Translations under genes and position numbers: made by a program
The notes under the pieces: model-generated
Database searches by the model: none
What the model was told of the DNA's origin: nothing
The model's input: only the letters and a program-made list of their open reading frames with translations
Assembly: GCA_964610505.1 (NCBI GenBank)
Contig: CAZSXU010000017.1
Location: forward strand, 1-64,000
From: CAZSXU01 sp964610505
GTDB taxonomy: Bacteria; Arandabacterota; Arandabacteria; JAGLYR01
Reading direction: 5' to 3'
DNA length: 64,000 bases
Shown here: positions 7,247-15,702 of the stretch, in pieces
Numbering within the stretch: position 1 is the first letter of the stretch
Layout: every line of letters begins with the position of its first letter

Positions 7247-7966
7247 ATGCGGAAACCCCAGGCGGAGCCTCAGGCCGGGACCCAGACCCGAGCTCGAAGA
7301 ATCCTCACGCGGCTCCGGAAGGAATTTCCCGAAGCCCAAAGCGAGCTCCGCTTCGATTCCCCGTTTGAACTCCTGATCGCCACCATCCTTGCGGCTCAAT
7401 CGACGGACGTGACCGTCAACAAGGTCACGCCCGGTCTGTTCAAGAAGTACCCCGGCCCCGAGGCCTTCGCTCGGGCCCGGGTGTCGACGCTCGAGCGCGA
7501 GATTCATTCGACCGGGTTCTTCCGCATGAAGGCACGGGCCATCATCGAAACCAGCCGGGATCTCGTTGCTCGTTTCGGGGGGCACGTTCCACACGATCTG
7601 GAAACGCTCACGTCTCTACGGGGCGTGGGGCGAAAAACGGCCAATGTCCTGCTGGCGTGCGCGTTCGGCCAACCCGCCATCATTGTGGACACGCATGTCA
7701 GACGATGCTCCAACCGGCTCGGTCTCACGCGAGACTCCGACCCGGACAAGATCGAACTGGATCTCCAGCGGCTGCTCCCCAGGAAGAGCTGGTCGGATTT
7801 CTCGCACACACTGGTGCTTCACGGACGCTATGTTTGCACGGCCCGGAAGCCCAAGTGCTCTTCGTGCGTTCTTTCGACTCTCTGCCCCTCGGCGGGTCTC
7901 ACTGTGGACAAGCCGAAGGTCGCAAGAACACCCAGGGGGAACGCAAGAGACACCCGAGCGCCCTGA
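7247..7966 (+). CDS. nth: endonuclease III (DNA glycosylase/AP lyase)
   Basis: 239 residues from ATG 7247 (GGGGAGAGCAG upstream). The helix-hairpin-helix LRGVGRKTANV carries the catalytic Lys130, and the Asp of VDTHVRR is Asp148. The C-terminal [4Fe-4S] loop has Cys197, 204, 207 and 213 (C-x6-C-x2-C-x5-C). The enzyme removes oxidised pyrimidines in base-excision repair and cuts the abasic site. The C-terminal tail after the cluster loop is about 26 residues longer than in E. coli Nth and is basic. Upstream Met codons in frame (from 7145) lack support. Confidence 0.95.
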   Translation: MRKPQAEPQAGTQTRARRILTRLRKEFPEAQSELRFDSPFELLIATILAAQSTDVTVNKVTPGLFKKYPGPEAFARARVSTLEREIHSTGFFRMKARAIIETSRDLVARFGGHVPHDLETLTSLRGVGRKTANVLLACAFGQPAIIVDTHVRRCSNRLGLTRDSDPDKIELDLQRLLPRKSWSDFSHTLVLHGRYVCTARKPKCSSCVLSTLCPSAGLTVDKPKVARTPRGNARDTRAP

Positions 7967-8087
7967 GGGAAAGCCTTCATCTCCGGGATGGCGGGAGGCA
8001 TGACGGCGCCGGGTGACTTTCGCCCCCCCTCCGTCCTGAGACACGGAAGCGCGGGCCACTTTCCGGCCCTCGAGAATTGGAACTCGG

Positions 8088-8555
8088 ATGCCCGACAACG
8101 TCTACAGGGAGTTGTTCAAGGTCGAGGGCAGGAATTTCCAGGCCGCCGGAGAGGTCTCTTCCAAGATCCGGCGGATCCTGAAGGAGATTGGACTCTCTGC
8201 GGACGTCGTCCGCAGAACCGCGATCGTCTCTTACGAGGCGGAGATGAACTGTGTGATGTATGCGTCTCGCGGGGAATTTCGATTCGTCGTGACTCCGGAC
8301 TATGTCATACTGAGCATTGAGGACGAGGGGCCCGGAATTGAGGATACGCAGTTGGCCATGCAGCAGGGCTATTCGACGGCACCCGACGAATACCGCGAGA
8401 TGGGTTTCGGCGCGGGGATGGGACTTCCCAACATGAAGAAGAATTCAGACGAGTTCCGCCTCTCCTCCGTGCCCGGTCAGGGAACGAAGGTGGAATCGGT
8501 TATCCGGGTCACCGCTGAAGAGGATGACGAAGATGACACTAAAAGATCTGGTTGA
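8088..8555 (+). CDS. HATPase-domain protein, anti-sigma-factor kinase-like
   Basis: 155 residues forming one GHKL/HATPase_c domain. The N-box is SYEAEMNCVMYAS, the G1 box is EDEGPGIED and the G2 region is GFGAGMGLPNMKK. It is of the SpoIIAB/RsbW size class, without a dimerisation or receiver domain. Genes of this type sit beside DRTGG and [FeFe]-hydrogenase genes in Thermotoga and Clostridia, where the exact role is unknown. It is the first gene of the plus-strand cluster, and its 3' end overlaps the DRTGG gene by about 20-30 bp, implying translational coupling. No cognate sigma or anti-anti-sigma partner is visible. Confidence 0.85.
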   Translation: MPDNVYRELFKVEGRNFQAAGEVSSKIRRILKEIGLSADVVRRTAIVSYEAEMNCVMYASRGEFRFVVTPDYVILSIEDEGPGIEDTQLAMQQGYSTAPDEYREMGFGAGMGLPNMKKNSDEFRLSSVPGQGTKVESVIRVTAEEDDEDDTKRSG

Positions 8556-8877
8556 GACGTACAACCTCGAGGTGGTCTCGGGGGAGAAGAGCCTGGACCG
8601 CGACGTCACGGGCTGCTATGCCAGCGATCTCCTGAGCGACGTCATGGGCAACAGCACCCGAGGGGACCTGTGGATCACACTGCAGGTCCATCAGAACATC
8701 GTTGCGGTGGCGAGCATGCGCGATCTGGCGGGCGTCGTCATGATCGGGGGACGGCGTCCGTTGGACGAAACCGTCAAGAAGGCGCTCGAGGAAGGGATTC
8801 CGCTTCTGGCCAGCCCCCTCCCCGCCTTTGAAATCTGTGGTCGCTTGTACCAGGCCGGTCTGCGTGGGCACGTGTAA
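8533..8877 (+). CDS. stand-alone DRTGG-domain protein
   Basis: 114 residues from ATG 8533, with GAGG at a good distance. ATG 8524, directly on the ribosome site, is less likely. The whole protein is one DRTGG-like domain and is clearly related to residues 1-112 of the H-cluster protein at 757-2430. Both have an ASDLxSDV motif, a GRRP or GKQP loop followed by a helix ending in IPxLA, and a GRLxxxGL ending. DRTGG domains are regulatory modules of unknown ligand, also seen next to CBS domains and in Pta-like proteins. The stop TAA overlaps the ATG of the PHP gene (TAATG). Confidence 0.85.
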   Translation: MTLKDLVETYNLEVVSGEKSLDRDVTGCYASDLLSDVMGNSTRGDLWITLQVHQNIVAVASMRDLAGVVMIGGRRPLDETVKKALEEGIPLLASPLPAFEICGRLYQAGLRGHV

Positions 8878-9620
8878 TGCCGCGGATCATCGAAGCCGAT
8901 CTTCATGTCCACACCTGCCTGTCCCCGTGCGCGGACTTGCTCCTCTCTCCTCGGGCCGTCGTTCAGGCCGCCGTGAGGGTCGGCATAGGTCTCGTCGCCG
9001 TCTGCGATCACAACTCGGCGGAAAACACGGCGGCCGCCGTTAGAGCCGCTCGGGGAACGGGAGTCACCATCGTACCCGGACTCGAAATCACCACGGCCGA
9101 GGAAGTACACATTCTCACCCTCTTCGCCGACGGCGGGGGAGCCGGCCGCATGCAGAACCTCGTCTACCGGCACCTGCAGCCCGGAAAGAATGATGAGCGC
9201 CTCTTCGGCCAGCAGATCGTAGTCAACGAACACGACGAGGTCGAAGGATTCAACGACCGTTTGCTCATCGGCGCGACCTCGCTCCCGATTCAAGACGTCG
9301 TCCGCGCGGTGCACGATCTTGGCGGCCTGGCCATCGCCTCCCACGTGGACCGCGAGACCTTCGGTCTCATCGGGCATCTGGGGATGATCCCCGAGGGTCT
9401 GGACCTGGACGCCGTCGAGATCTCGAGACAGATGGATCCGCCGACGGCCCGCGCCGCGTTTCCCGGGATCGAGCGTTTCCCGATCGTTCGCTCTTCGGAT
9501 GCCCATCAACCGGACGAAATCGGTCGCACCACGACCCGGCTGGCGATCGAATCCCCGACGTTTGACGAACTCCGGCTGGCGCTTCGCTGTGAGCAGGGTC
9601 GGGGCATCGTCGAGACGTAG
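8877..9620 (+). CDS. PHP-domain metal-dependent phosphoesterase
   Basis: 247 residues. PHP motif 1 is ADLHVHTCLSPCA (His10, His12), motif 2 is VAVCDHNS, motif 3 has GLEITTAEEVHIL, and a later SSDAHQ completes the metal site. PHP domains are trinuclear metal phosphoesterases found in histidinol phosphatase, polymerase proofreading domains and nucleotide phosphatases. The substrate here is unknown. Genes of this kind commonly accompany the HATPase and DRTGG genes of hydrogenase clusters, so a role in signalling or repair of a cofactor is plausible but unproven. It overlaps the DRTGG gene by one base. Confidence 0.88.
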   Translation: MPRIIEADLHVHTCLSPCADLLLSPRAVVQAAVRVGIGLVAVCDHNSAENTAAAVRAARGTGVTIVPGLEITTAEEVHILTLFADGGGAGRMQNLVYRHLQPGKNDERLFGQQIVVNEHDEVEGFNDRLLIGATSLPIQDVVRAVHDLGGLAIASHVDRETFGLIGHLGMIPEGLDLDAVEISRQMDPPTARAAFPGIERFPIVRSSDAHQPDEIGRTTTRLAIESPTFDELRLALRCEQGRGIVET

Positions 9621-9758
9621 CTCGGGTTCACACGAGCGACCGGGACGGGGGATCCCTCCACCCGTACCCTCCCACGCGCCGATTCGCTAGGCCGCTGCTG
9701 CCTAGGCGTTCGACTTCAACCTCCATAGGGTATCTCCGCGCCTCCCTGCGGTTTGGAC

Positions 9759-9787
9759 TTGCAAAACCGGTCTGCACTCACTAGAAT
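9759..9787 (+). promoter_or_regulatory. sigma70-like promoter for the NADH diaphorase operon
   Basis: TTGCAA at 9759-9764, a 17-bp spacer and TAGAAT at 9782-9787, placed about 20 bp before the HoxE-like start. It would separate diaphorase expression from that of the HATPase-DRTGG-PHP genes. Confidence 0.55.
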
Positions 9788-9807
9788 GACGAGCTGGCAA
9801 ATATCCA

Positions 9808-10296
9808 ATGACCCTTGCCTCCTGGAGATACGGTTTGGACCCCGAAACACTCGACCGCCTCGATCAGCTGATCGACGAATCCGGCCTGGAGGAATCCGAT
9901 CTCATCGGCGCGCTTCAGGACATCCAGCGGGAGCTGAACTACGTGCCGGAAGAGGCCATGCGCCTCGTCGCCGAGAAGATCGACGTACCTCTCTCCCAGG
10001 TATACAGCATCGCGACCTTCTATAAGGCTTTCTCGCTTGTACCTAGAGGCCGCCACCTGATCAACGTGTGCATGGGAACCGCCTGCCATGTGCGCGGCGG
10101 CGTGCAGATCCTGGAGAAGTTGCAGAGGGATCTCGGGATCGAAACCGGGGGAACCTCTGACGATGGACGGTTCTCCCTCGAAGCCGTCCGCTGCCTGGGC
10201 TGTTGCGGCCTGGCGCCCGTGATCATGATCGACGGGAACTTCCATGGGAAGTTGACCCAGAAGAGCCTCGAACGCGTTCTGGAACAATACGCGTAG
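9808..10296 (+). CDS. NADH oxidoreductase [2Fe-2S] subunit, NuoE/HoxE/HydC type
   Basis: 162 residues. An N-terminal four-helix segment (with ALQDIQRELNYVPEE) precedes a thioredoxin-like [2Fe-2S] domain with Cys88, Cys93 (CMGTAC), Cys129 and Cys133 (CLGCC). This is the smallest subunit of NADH-oxidising modules in complex I, Hox NiFe hydrogenases and bifurcating [FeFe] hydrogenases. It passes or stores electrons beside the flavin subunit. It is the first gene of a three-gene set with the HoxF-like and HoxU-like genes and lies 10 bp before the former, with a promoter at 9759-9787. Confidence 0.93.
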   Translation: MTLASWRYGLDPETLDRLDQLIDESGLEESDLIGALQDIQRELNYVPEEAMRLVAEKIDVPLSQVYSIATFYKAFSLVPRGRHLINVCMGTACHVRGGVQILEKLQRDLGIETGGTSDDGRFSLEAVRCLGCCGLAPVIMIDGNFHGKLTQKSLERVLEQYA

Positions 10297-10306
10297 GAGC
10301 GCCTCC

Positions 10307-12100
10307 TTGAAGACATACAGGACCCATCTTCTGCTGTGCGCCGGAACCGGCTGTGTATCCAACCACGCCTTTGAGGTCAAGCGCGCGCTGGAAGAGGAGA
10401 TCCAGCGACGGAATCTCGGGGACGAAGTGACCGTTGTTGCGACCGGGTGCAATGGGTTCTGTGAGCGCGGCCCGGTGATGGTCGTCCAGCCGGAAGGGAT
10501 TTTTTACCAACAACTTACGGTCAAAGACATTCCTCATCTCGTCGAGGAGCACTTCCTCAAGGGCCGCCCCGTCAAGCGGCTGATGTACACGGAGACCAAG
10601 GGAGCCCCTCCCGTTCCCCGGATGAACGATATCGAATTCTTCCGGCACCAGGTTCTCGTGGCCCTGCGCAATCGCGGGCGGATCGACCCCGAGAAGATCG
10701 ACGAGTACATCGCCTACGACGGCTACGCCTCGCTGGCCAAGGTTCTCAAGGAAATGTCCCCCGAAGAGGTGATTCGGGAAGCGAAGACGTCGGGGCTCAG
10801 GGGCCGCGGCGGTGCCGGATTCCCGACCGGTATGAAATGGGAATTCTGCCGCCGCTCTCCCGGCGATCTCAAGTACGTCGTCTGCAACGCGGACGAGGGG
10901 GACCCCGGCGCGTTCATGGACCGCAGCATCCTTGAGGCGGACCCTCATTCCGTGCTGGAGGGGATGACGATCGGGGCGTACGCGATCGGCGCGCGCGAAG
11001 GGTTCATCTACGTGAGGGATGAGTATCCGCTGGCCGTGGAACGCATTCAGATGGCGATACGGGACGCCGAGGCATACGGCCTCTCGGGCGAAGGGATCTT
11101 CGGCACGGATTTCGCCTTCTCTGTAAGGGTCATTCGGGGCGGCGGCGCGTTCGTTTGCGGCGAGGAAACCGCCCTCATGGCGTCGATCGAAGGAAAGATG
11201 GGCCGTCCGAGGCCCCGACCTCCTTTCCCGGCGGAATCGGGGCTGTGGGGACGACCGACCAACATCAACAACGTGGAGACCTGGGCGAACGTTCCCGTGA
11301 TTCTCGCACGTGGGGGCGATTGGTTTGCCTCGATCGGAACTCCGTCCAGCAAGGGGACGAAGGTGTTCTCCGTCGTGGGCAAGGTTCAGAACACCGGGCT
11401 GGTGGAAGTCCCGATGGGCATCACCCTACGCCAGATCATCTTCGATATCGGCGGCGGGATTCCCGGGGGGAAGCGGTTCAAGGCCGTCCAGACCGGCGGG
11501 CCTTCCGGCGGGTGCATTCCCGAATCTCTCCTGGACCTCGAGGTGGATTACGAGCAGCTGGCGGAGGCCGGCGCCATCATGGGTTCCGGGGGCCTCATCG
11601 TGATGGACGAGGACACGTGCATGGTGGACTTGGCCCGCTACTTCGTATCGTTCCTGGAGGACGAGTCGTGTGGAAAGTGCCTGCCCTGCCGGGAAGGCCT
11701 ACAGCGGATGCATGAGATCCTGGACGACATCACCGCCGGACGCGGCACCCCGGACCACATCGACATTCTGGAACGCCTGGCCGACACCGTCAAGAAGGCG
11801 TCTCTCTGTGGCCTCGGCTCCACGGCGCCGAATCCGGTGCTGACGACCCTCCAATACTTCCGAGACGAATACGAGGCCCACATCCAAGAGAAACGCTGCC
11901 CGGCGGGAGTCTGCAAGGCCCTCATCCAGTTCAGCATCGACCCGGAGTCGTGCACCGGCTGCATGGCGTGCCTGAAAGCTTGTCCGACCGATTGCATCAC
12001 GGGGGAGCGAAAGAAACCTCACTCGATCGCGGTGGAGCAGTGCATCAAGTGCGGCGCCTGCTTCGAGGTCTGCAAGTTCGACGCCGTGAGGAAGACATAG
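10307..12100 (+). CDS. NADH-binding flavin subunit with extra ferredoxin domain, HydB/HoxF type
   Basis: 597 residues from TTG 10307, with AGGAG at 10295. An N-terminal [2Fe-2S] domain (Cys11/16/48/52) precedes the NADH/FMN domain (GRGGAGFPTGMKW, NADEGDPGAFMDR), an SLBB-like segment, the complex I type [4Fe-4S] motif (CGKCLPC and the distal SLCGLG), and a C-terminal two-cluster ferredoxin (CTGCMACLKAC and CIKCGACFEVC). The extra C-terminal clusters are typical of HydB of bifurcating hydrogenases and of similar soluble diaphorases, and are absent from plain NuoF. It oxidises NADH or reduces NAD and exchanges electrons with its Fe-S partners. Confidence 0.95.
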   Translation: MKTYRTHLLLCAGTGCVSNHAFEVKRALEEEIQRRNLGDEVTVVATGCNGFCERGPVMVVQPEGIFYQQLTVKDIPHLVEEHFLKGRPVKRLMYTETKGAPPVPRMNDIEFFRHQVLVALRNRGRIDPEKIDEYIAYDGYASLAKVLKEMSPEEVIREAKTSGLRGRGGAGFPTGMKWEFCRRSPGDLKYVVCNADEGDPGAFMDRSILEADPHSVLEGMTIGAYAIGAREGFIYVRDEYPLAVERIQMAIRDAEAYGLSGEGIFGTDFAFSVRVIRGGGAFVCGEETALMASIEGKMGRPRPRPPFPAESGLWGRPTNINNVETWANVPVILARGGDWFASIGTPSSKGTKVFSVVGKVQNTGLVEVPMGITLRQIIFDIGGGIPGGKRFKAVQTGGPSGGCIPESLLDLEVDYEQLAEAGAIMGSGGLIVMDEDTCMVDLARYFVSFLEDESCGKCLPCREGLQRMHEILDDITAGRGTPDHIDILERLADTVKKASLCGLGSTAPNPVLTTLQYFRDEYEAHIQEKRCPAGVCKALIQFSIDPESCTGCMACLKACPTDCITGERKKPHSIAVEQCIKCGACFEVCKFDAVRKT

Positions 12101-12144
12101 GATTCGAGAAGCCGGCGCGAAGCCGGCCGGGGATTGGCGACACG

Positions 12145-12828
12145 ATGGCTGTTCGGCTGACGATCGACGGCAGAGAGATAGAGGTTCCCGAGGGAACGAT
12201 GATCCTCGAGGCGGCGAGGATGTTGGGTATCGAGATCCCCACGCTATGCTTCCATGAGGCCCTGAAACCCTACGGCGCGTGCAGGCTGTGTGTAGTGGAA
12301 GTCCGGGCGGGCGCCGCTCGAGGCGGCACCCTCGTGGCCTCTTGCGTGTTCCCCGTTCGCGACGGCCTTGAGGTTCACACCTCGTCGGACGACGTCAAGG
12401 GCGTCCGGCGAGGGCTCATCGAGCTGCTGCTCGCTCGCTGCCCGGAGTCCCGTCAGATTCGGGCGCTGGCCGAGAGGTTCGGCGTCGCCGAGTCCCCCTA
12501 TCGTCCTCGCGACCATCTCTGCATCCTGTGCGGGCTCTGCGTGAGAGCTTGTGATGAGATCGTCGGCGCCCGGGCCATTGACTTCTTTTCCCGGGGACAA
12601 TCTCTCGATGTGAAACCGCCTCTCCTCAACCCCTCGGCTGCATGTATCGCCTGCGGAACCTGCACCACGGTTTGTCCGACCGAGGCCGTGAGACTGGAGG
12701 AGATCGCCCGAGTTCCCCACGAGCATCCGGTGCTCGAGGGGCGTCCCGCGGAGCGCTGCCGCGTGTGCGGCCACCATCCGGCCACAGCCGTGTTCCCAGA
12801 GAGTTACGAGAGCTGGTTCAAGGAATAG
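12145..12828 (+). CDS. NuoG/HoxU-type Fe-S subunit lacking a catalytic domain
   Basis: 227 residues from ATG 12145. An N-terminal [2Fe-2S] domain (Cys35/46/49/67) is followed by two [4Fe-4S] motifs (CILCGLCVRAC and CIACGTCTTVC), then an extra Cys pair near the end (CRVCGHH). It matches HoxU or the N-terminal third of NuoG/HydA in size and order. No H-cluster domain follows and no NiFe subunit is encoded next to it, so the module ends in an open electron exit. The partner could be encoded elsewhere in the genome. It is followed after about 28 bp by an ABC transporter gene. Confidence 0.9.
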   Translation: MAVRLTIDGREIEVPEGTMILEAARMLGIEIPTLCFHEALKPYGACRLCVVEVRAGAARGGTLVASCVFPVRDGLEVHTSSDDVKGVRRGLIELLLARCPESRQIRALAERFGVAESPYRPRDHLCILCGLCVRACDEIVGARAIDFFSRGQSLDVKPPLLNPSAACIACGTCTTVCPTEAVRLEEIARVPHEHPVLEGRPAERCRVCGHHPATAVFPESYESWFKE

Positions 12829-12856
12829 GACCGATGGGTCCTGAGGAACCTGCGCG

Positions 12857-13804
12857 ATGACTCAACCTCCCATGCTCCATTCCACTGGGCTCACGAAGGA
12901 CTACGGTTCACTGCGAGCACTTTCGGACGTGGATCTGGAGATCTTCGAGGGCGAGATCTTCGGTCTCCTCGGTCCCAACGGCGCGGGAAAAACGACTTTC
13001 ATCAACATCGCCACGACGTATCTCAAGCCGACCTCTGGAACCCTCGCCATCGCCGGGCTCGACGTCCTGGAGGAAACCGCCGGAATCAAGGATCTCCTGG
13101 GCGTGGTTCCCCAGGAGATTTCGCTCTACGATTCCCTGAGCGCCGAAGAGAACCTGGCCTTTTTCGGCGGCCTCTACGGCCTTCGGGGTTCGACGCTGAA
13201 AACTCGGATATCGGACGTATTGAATCTCCTCGGACTCGAGGAACGGCGCAAGGACAAGGTCGAGAACTACTCCGGCGGAATGAGGCGGCGGATCAACATG
13301 GGCGCAGGTATTCTCCACAAGCCTCGCCTCATTCTCATGGACGAGCCCACCGTCGGCGTGGATCCCCAGTCCCGGCATCACATCTTCCAGGTGATCGAGG
13401 ACCTTCGAGGCGGCGGCGCCACCATTCTGTATACAACCCACTACATGGAAGAGGCCGAGCGGCTGTGCGACCGGATCGCCATCATCGACCACGGCAGGGT
13501 GGTCGCCTGCGGTACGCACCGGGAGCTCGTGGATCTTATCGGCGAACAGTCGCTTCTCGAGATCGGATTCAGGGGCCAGCCGGAGCCCGGAGTGCTCGAG
13601 AAAGCCTTCCCCGATGCCGACCTCGGCGGAGATCGGATTCTCATCCGCACGAAAGATGCGGCCGGAGCGCTTCCCTCACACGTGAGGAGTCTCGCCGACG
13701 CCGGGTTGGAGCTTGCCTCGATCAACGTTCGGGAACCGGACCTGGAGACGGTGTTTCTTCATCTCACCGGCCGCCAGTTGAGGGACGGGGGGGAGGAGTC
13801 GTGA
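12857..13804 (+). CDS. ABC-2 type exporter ATP-binding protein
   Basis: 315 residues. Walker A is GPNGAGKT, the signature motif is YSGGMRRR, Walker B is LILMDEPT, and the switch His is in TTHYMEEAERL. It has the C-terminal extension (about 225-315) common to DrrA/NodI-type ATPases. Such systems export drugs, lipids or polysaccharide precursors, and the substrate is not deducible here. The stop overlaps the GTG start of the permease gene, so the two are co-translated. Confidence 0.95.
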   Translation: MTQPPMLHSTGLTKDYGSLRALSDVDLEIFEGEIFGLLGPNGAGKTTFINIATTYLKPTSGTLAIAGLDVLEETAGIKDLLGVVPQEISLYDSLSAEENLAFFGGLYGLRGSTLKTRISDVLNLLGLEERRKDKVENYSGGMRRRINMGAGILHKPRLILMDEPTVGVDPQSRHHIFQVIEDLRGGGATILYTTHYMEEAERLCDRIAIIDHGRVVACGTHRELVDLIGEQSLLEIGFRGQPEPGVLEKAFPDADLGGDRILIRTKDAAGALPSHVRSLADAGLELASINVREPDLETVFLHLTGRQLRDGGEES

Positions 13805-15135
13805 TCGCCCACCTCATCGCCCGTGATCTCAAGATCGCCTTCAAGGACCGGGGAAATCTGATCCTTGGCTTTGCCGTTCCCGTCGTGTTGTTCTCCGTGT
13901 TCGTTCTCATCTTCGGCGGAATGGCCCGCTCGTCGGGCGACATGGATCCCATCCGTCTCATCGTCGTCGACGAGGACGGGAGTGACCGGTCCCGGCGGAT
14001 GGTGTCGCACCTCCGTGACATGGATGCCCTGCGAGTTCGAATCGACCATTCGGCAGAGGACTCCGAAGCCAAGGTGCCGTATACGCGAGACACGGCTCGA
14101 AAGGCGGTGGTCGAAGGCGAAGTCTCCACTGCGCTTGTGATCCCGAAGGGCCTTTCCACGGGCATCTCGGGACATCTGTTCGTCGAGCCCGATTCCGTGC
14201 CCGCCCTTTCTCTTTTCTTCGACGCCGCGGAACCGCTTGAAGCTCAGGTTGTACGGGGGCTGCTCCAGCAAGTCCTCTTCATGAGCATGTCGGACCTCTG
14301 GGCGCTCGAAGGCATCGACATCATGGCCGCGGAGCTGGATCTCGGCGCGGGGACAAGCGAACAGATGTCCACGTGGATGCAGGAGGTCTTCGATGAGTTC
14401 GGCGGGCTTCCGGGCGCCGGAGGCACCTCGGCGGGCGGCGACTCCGCCACGTCCGATTCGACCGCCACGGGATACGCTCTCGAATCCCCCATCCCCATCG
14501 ACATGGTGGACGTTCTCGGCGAGACGAAGAAGAACCCCATTGCCGCCATGACGGCCGCTCAGGTCGTGGTCATGTTTCTTCTCTTTTCCGTGATGTTCTC
14601 CGCGGGGTCCATCCTGAGGGAACAGGAGGGGGGTACACTCCGCCGGCTTCTGGTCTCTCCCATGACCGCCCGGCAGTTCCTCCTGGGGAAGATGGGCTCG
14701 ACGGCCGCCTTCGGCTTCCTGCAAATTCTCATCATGTTCGTGTATGGATGGCTGGTGTTCAAGGTGGACCTGTTCCGGGACTTCCCCGCCGTGCTCCTCC
14801 TGACCGCCGTCTGTGCGTTCTCGGCCACGGCGCTGGGGATGGTGATCGCCAGCCTGTGCAGAACCTACCGCCAGATCGATTCCATCGCGACGCTCGTCGT
14901 CCTTTCGATGTCGGCCGTCGGAGGATCGATGGTGCCCCGCTTCCTGATGCCCGACTGGATGCAGAAGATCGGCCTCGTTTCCTTCAACGCCTGGGCCATC
15001 GACGGGTACTACAAGATCTTCTGGCGGGAAATGGGCACGCTCCAGATCCTTCCCCAGGTGGGCGTTCTCGCCGCCGCCGGCGCGATCTTCTTTCTCATCT
15101 CATCCCATCTGTTCCAGAAGCGGTTTTACACGTAG
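13801..15135 (+). CDS. ABC-2 type exporter permease
   Basis: 444 residues from GTG 13801, which overlaps the ATPase stop (GTGA) and has GGGGAGG upstream. One N-terminal membrane helix (about 20-42) precedes a large outside domain of about 200 residues with a Gly/Ala/Ser/Thr-rich linker. Five to six membrane helices follow in the C-terminal half, with the REQEGGTLRRLLVSPM motif of the ABC-2 family. This is the architecture of DrrB/YhgE-like or ABC2_membrane_3 permeases. Substrate unknown. It converges on kptA. Confidence 0.92.
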   Translation: MIAHLIARDLKIAFKDRGNLILGFAVPVVLFSVFVLIFGGMARSSGDMDPIRLIVVDEDGSDRSRRMVSHLRDMDALRVRIDHSAEDSEAKVPYTRDTARKAVVEGEVSTALVIPKGLSTGISGHLFVEPDSVPALSLFFDAAEPLEAQVVRGLLQQVLFMSMSDLWALEGIDIMAAELDLGAGTSEQMSTWMQEVFDEFGGLPGAGGTSAGGDSATSDSTATGYALESPIPIDMVDVLGETKKNPIAAMTAAQVVVMFLLFSVMFSAGSILREQEGGTLRRLLVSPMTARQFLLGKMGSTAAFGFLQILIMFVYGWLVFKVDLFRDFPAVLLLTAVCAFSATALGMVIASLCRTYRQIDSIATLVVLSMSAVGGSMVPRFLMPDWMQKIGLVSFNAWAIDGYYKIFWREMGTLQILPQVGVLAAAGAIFFLISSHLFQKRFYT

Positions 15136-15153
15136 GTGGGCCTCGGGAGCAGG

Positions 15154-15702
15154 CTACTCCTCCTGCAACGTGAGGTATTCCGGGGGCACATCGGATACGA
15201 GGTAGATGTCTCCCGGCTTGTAGAATTCAAGACCTTCCTGGCTGGCCCTCTCGGCATGGACGTGGATAACGGCGGGATGGGGCTCCCGGCGGCGGCCGAC
15301 CTGGCGGGCTTCCTCTTCGGTTCCGCTCAGATGCACGAACAGGCGGCCCATGGGCTTGAGCCCATGTTCCATGACCTCTCTCACCAGTCTCCAGGAAGTC
15401 CCGTGGTAGAGGATTTCGGGCGGAGTGACCGGCGGCAGGTGAAGGTCGATTCCCACGGAGTGGCCGTAGAGCGCGCGAATCCGTCCTCCCTCGATTTCGA
15501 ACCGGCGCTTAGGCGTCTCTTCCACGACCGAGCAGATATGTTCAGATGAGATTCCCAGCTGCTCCGCCACGGCCCCCAGATCCGCAAATCCTTGCGGGTC
15601 GAGTTCGATGTCGAACTGCTCGGGGTTGTGCCTTAGCAGGTAGGAAAGTCTCCGGCTGATGCGCACCTGCATGTTGGGATCCACCTTCTCCACCTCCCCC
15701 AC
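15154..15702 (-). CDS. kptA: RNA 2'-phosphotransferase (Tpt1/KptA family)
   Basis: 182 residues from GTG 15702, or 172 from ATG 15672, which has AAGGTGG upstream and fits the family N-terminus better. The motifs are RRLSYLLRHNPE, HSVGIDLHLPP, YHGTSWRLV, GLKPMGRLFVHLS and HVHAERA, all typical of Tpt1, which removes a splice-junction 2'-phosphate from RNA using NAD. Bacteria lack the eukaryotic tRNA-splicing route, and the bacterial role is open (NAD-linked RNA or ADP-ribose chemistry). The start overlaps or abuts the stop of the upstream flavoprotein gene. Confidence 0.93.
   Translation of the reverse strand: MGEVEKVDPNMQVRISRRLSYLLRHNPEQFDIELDPQGFADLGAVAEQLGISSEHICSVVEETPKRRFEIEGGRIRALYGHSVGIDLHLPPVTPPEILYHGTSWRLVREVMEHGLKPMGRLFVHLSGTEEEARQVGRRREPHPAVIHVHAERASQEGLEFYKPGDIYLVSDVPPEYLTLQEE

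Noticed and set aside
12145..12828. Annotating the HoxU-like gene as a [FeFe] or NiFe hydrogenase.
   Set aside because: It contains only Fe-S domains. There is no H-cluster domain and no NiFe-binding CxxC motifs.
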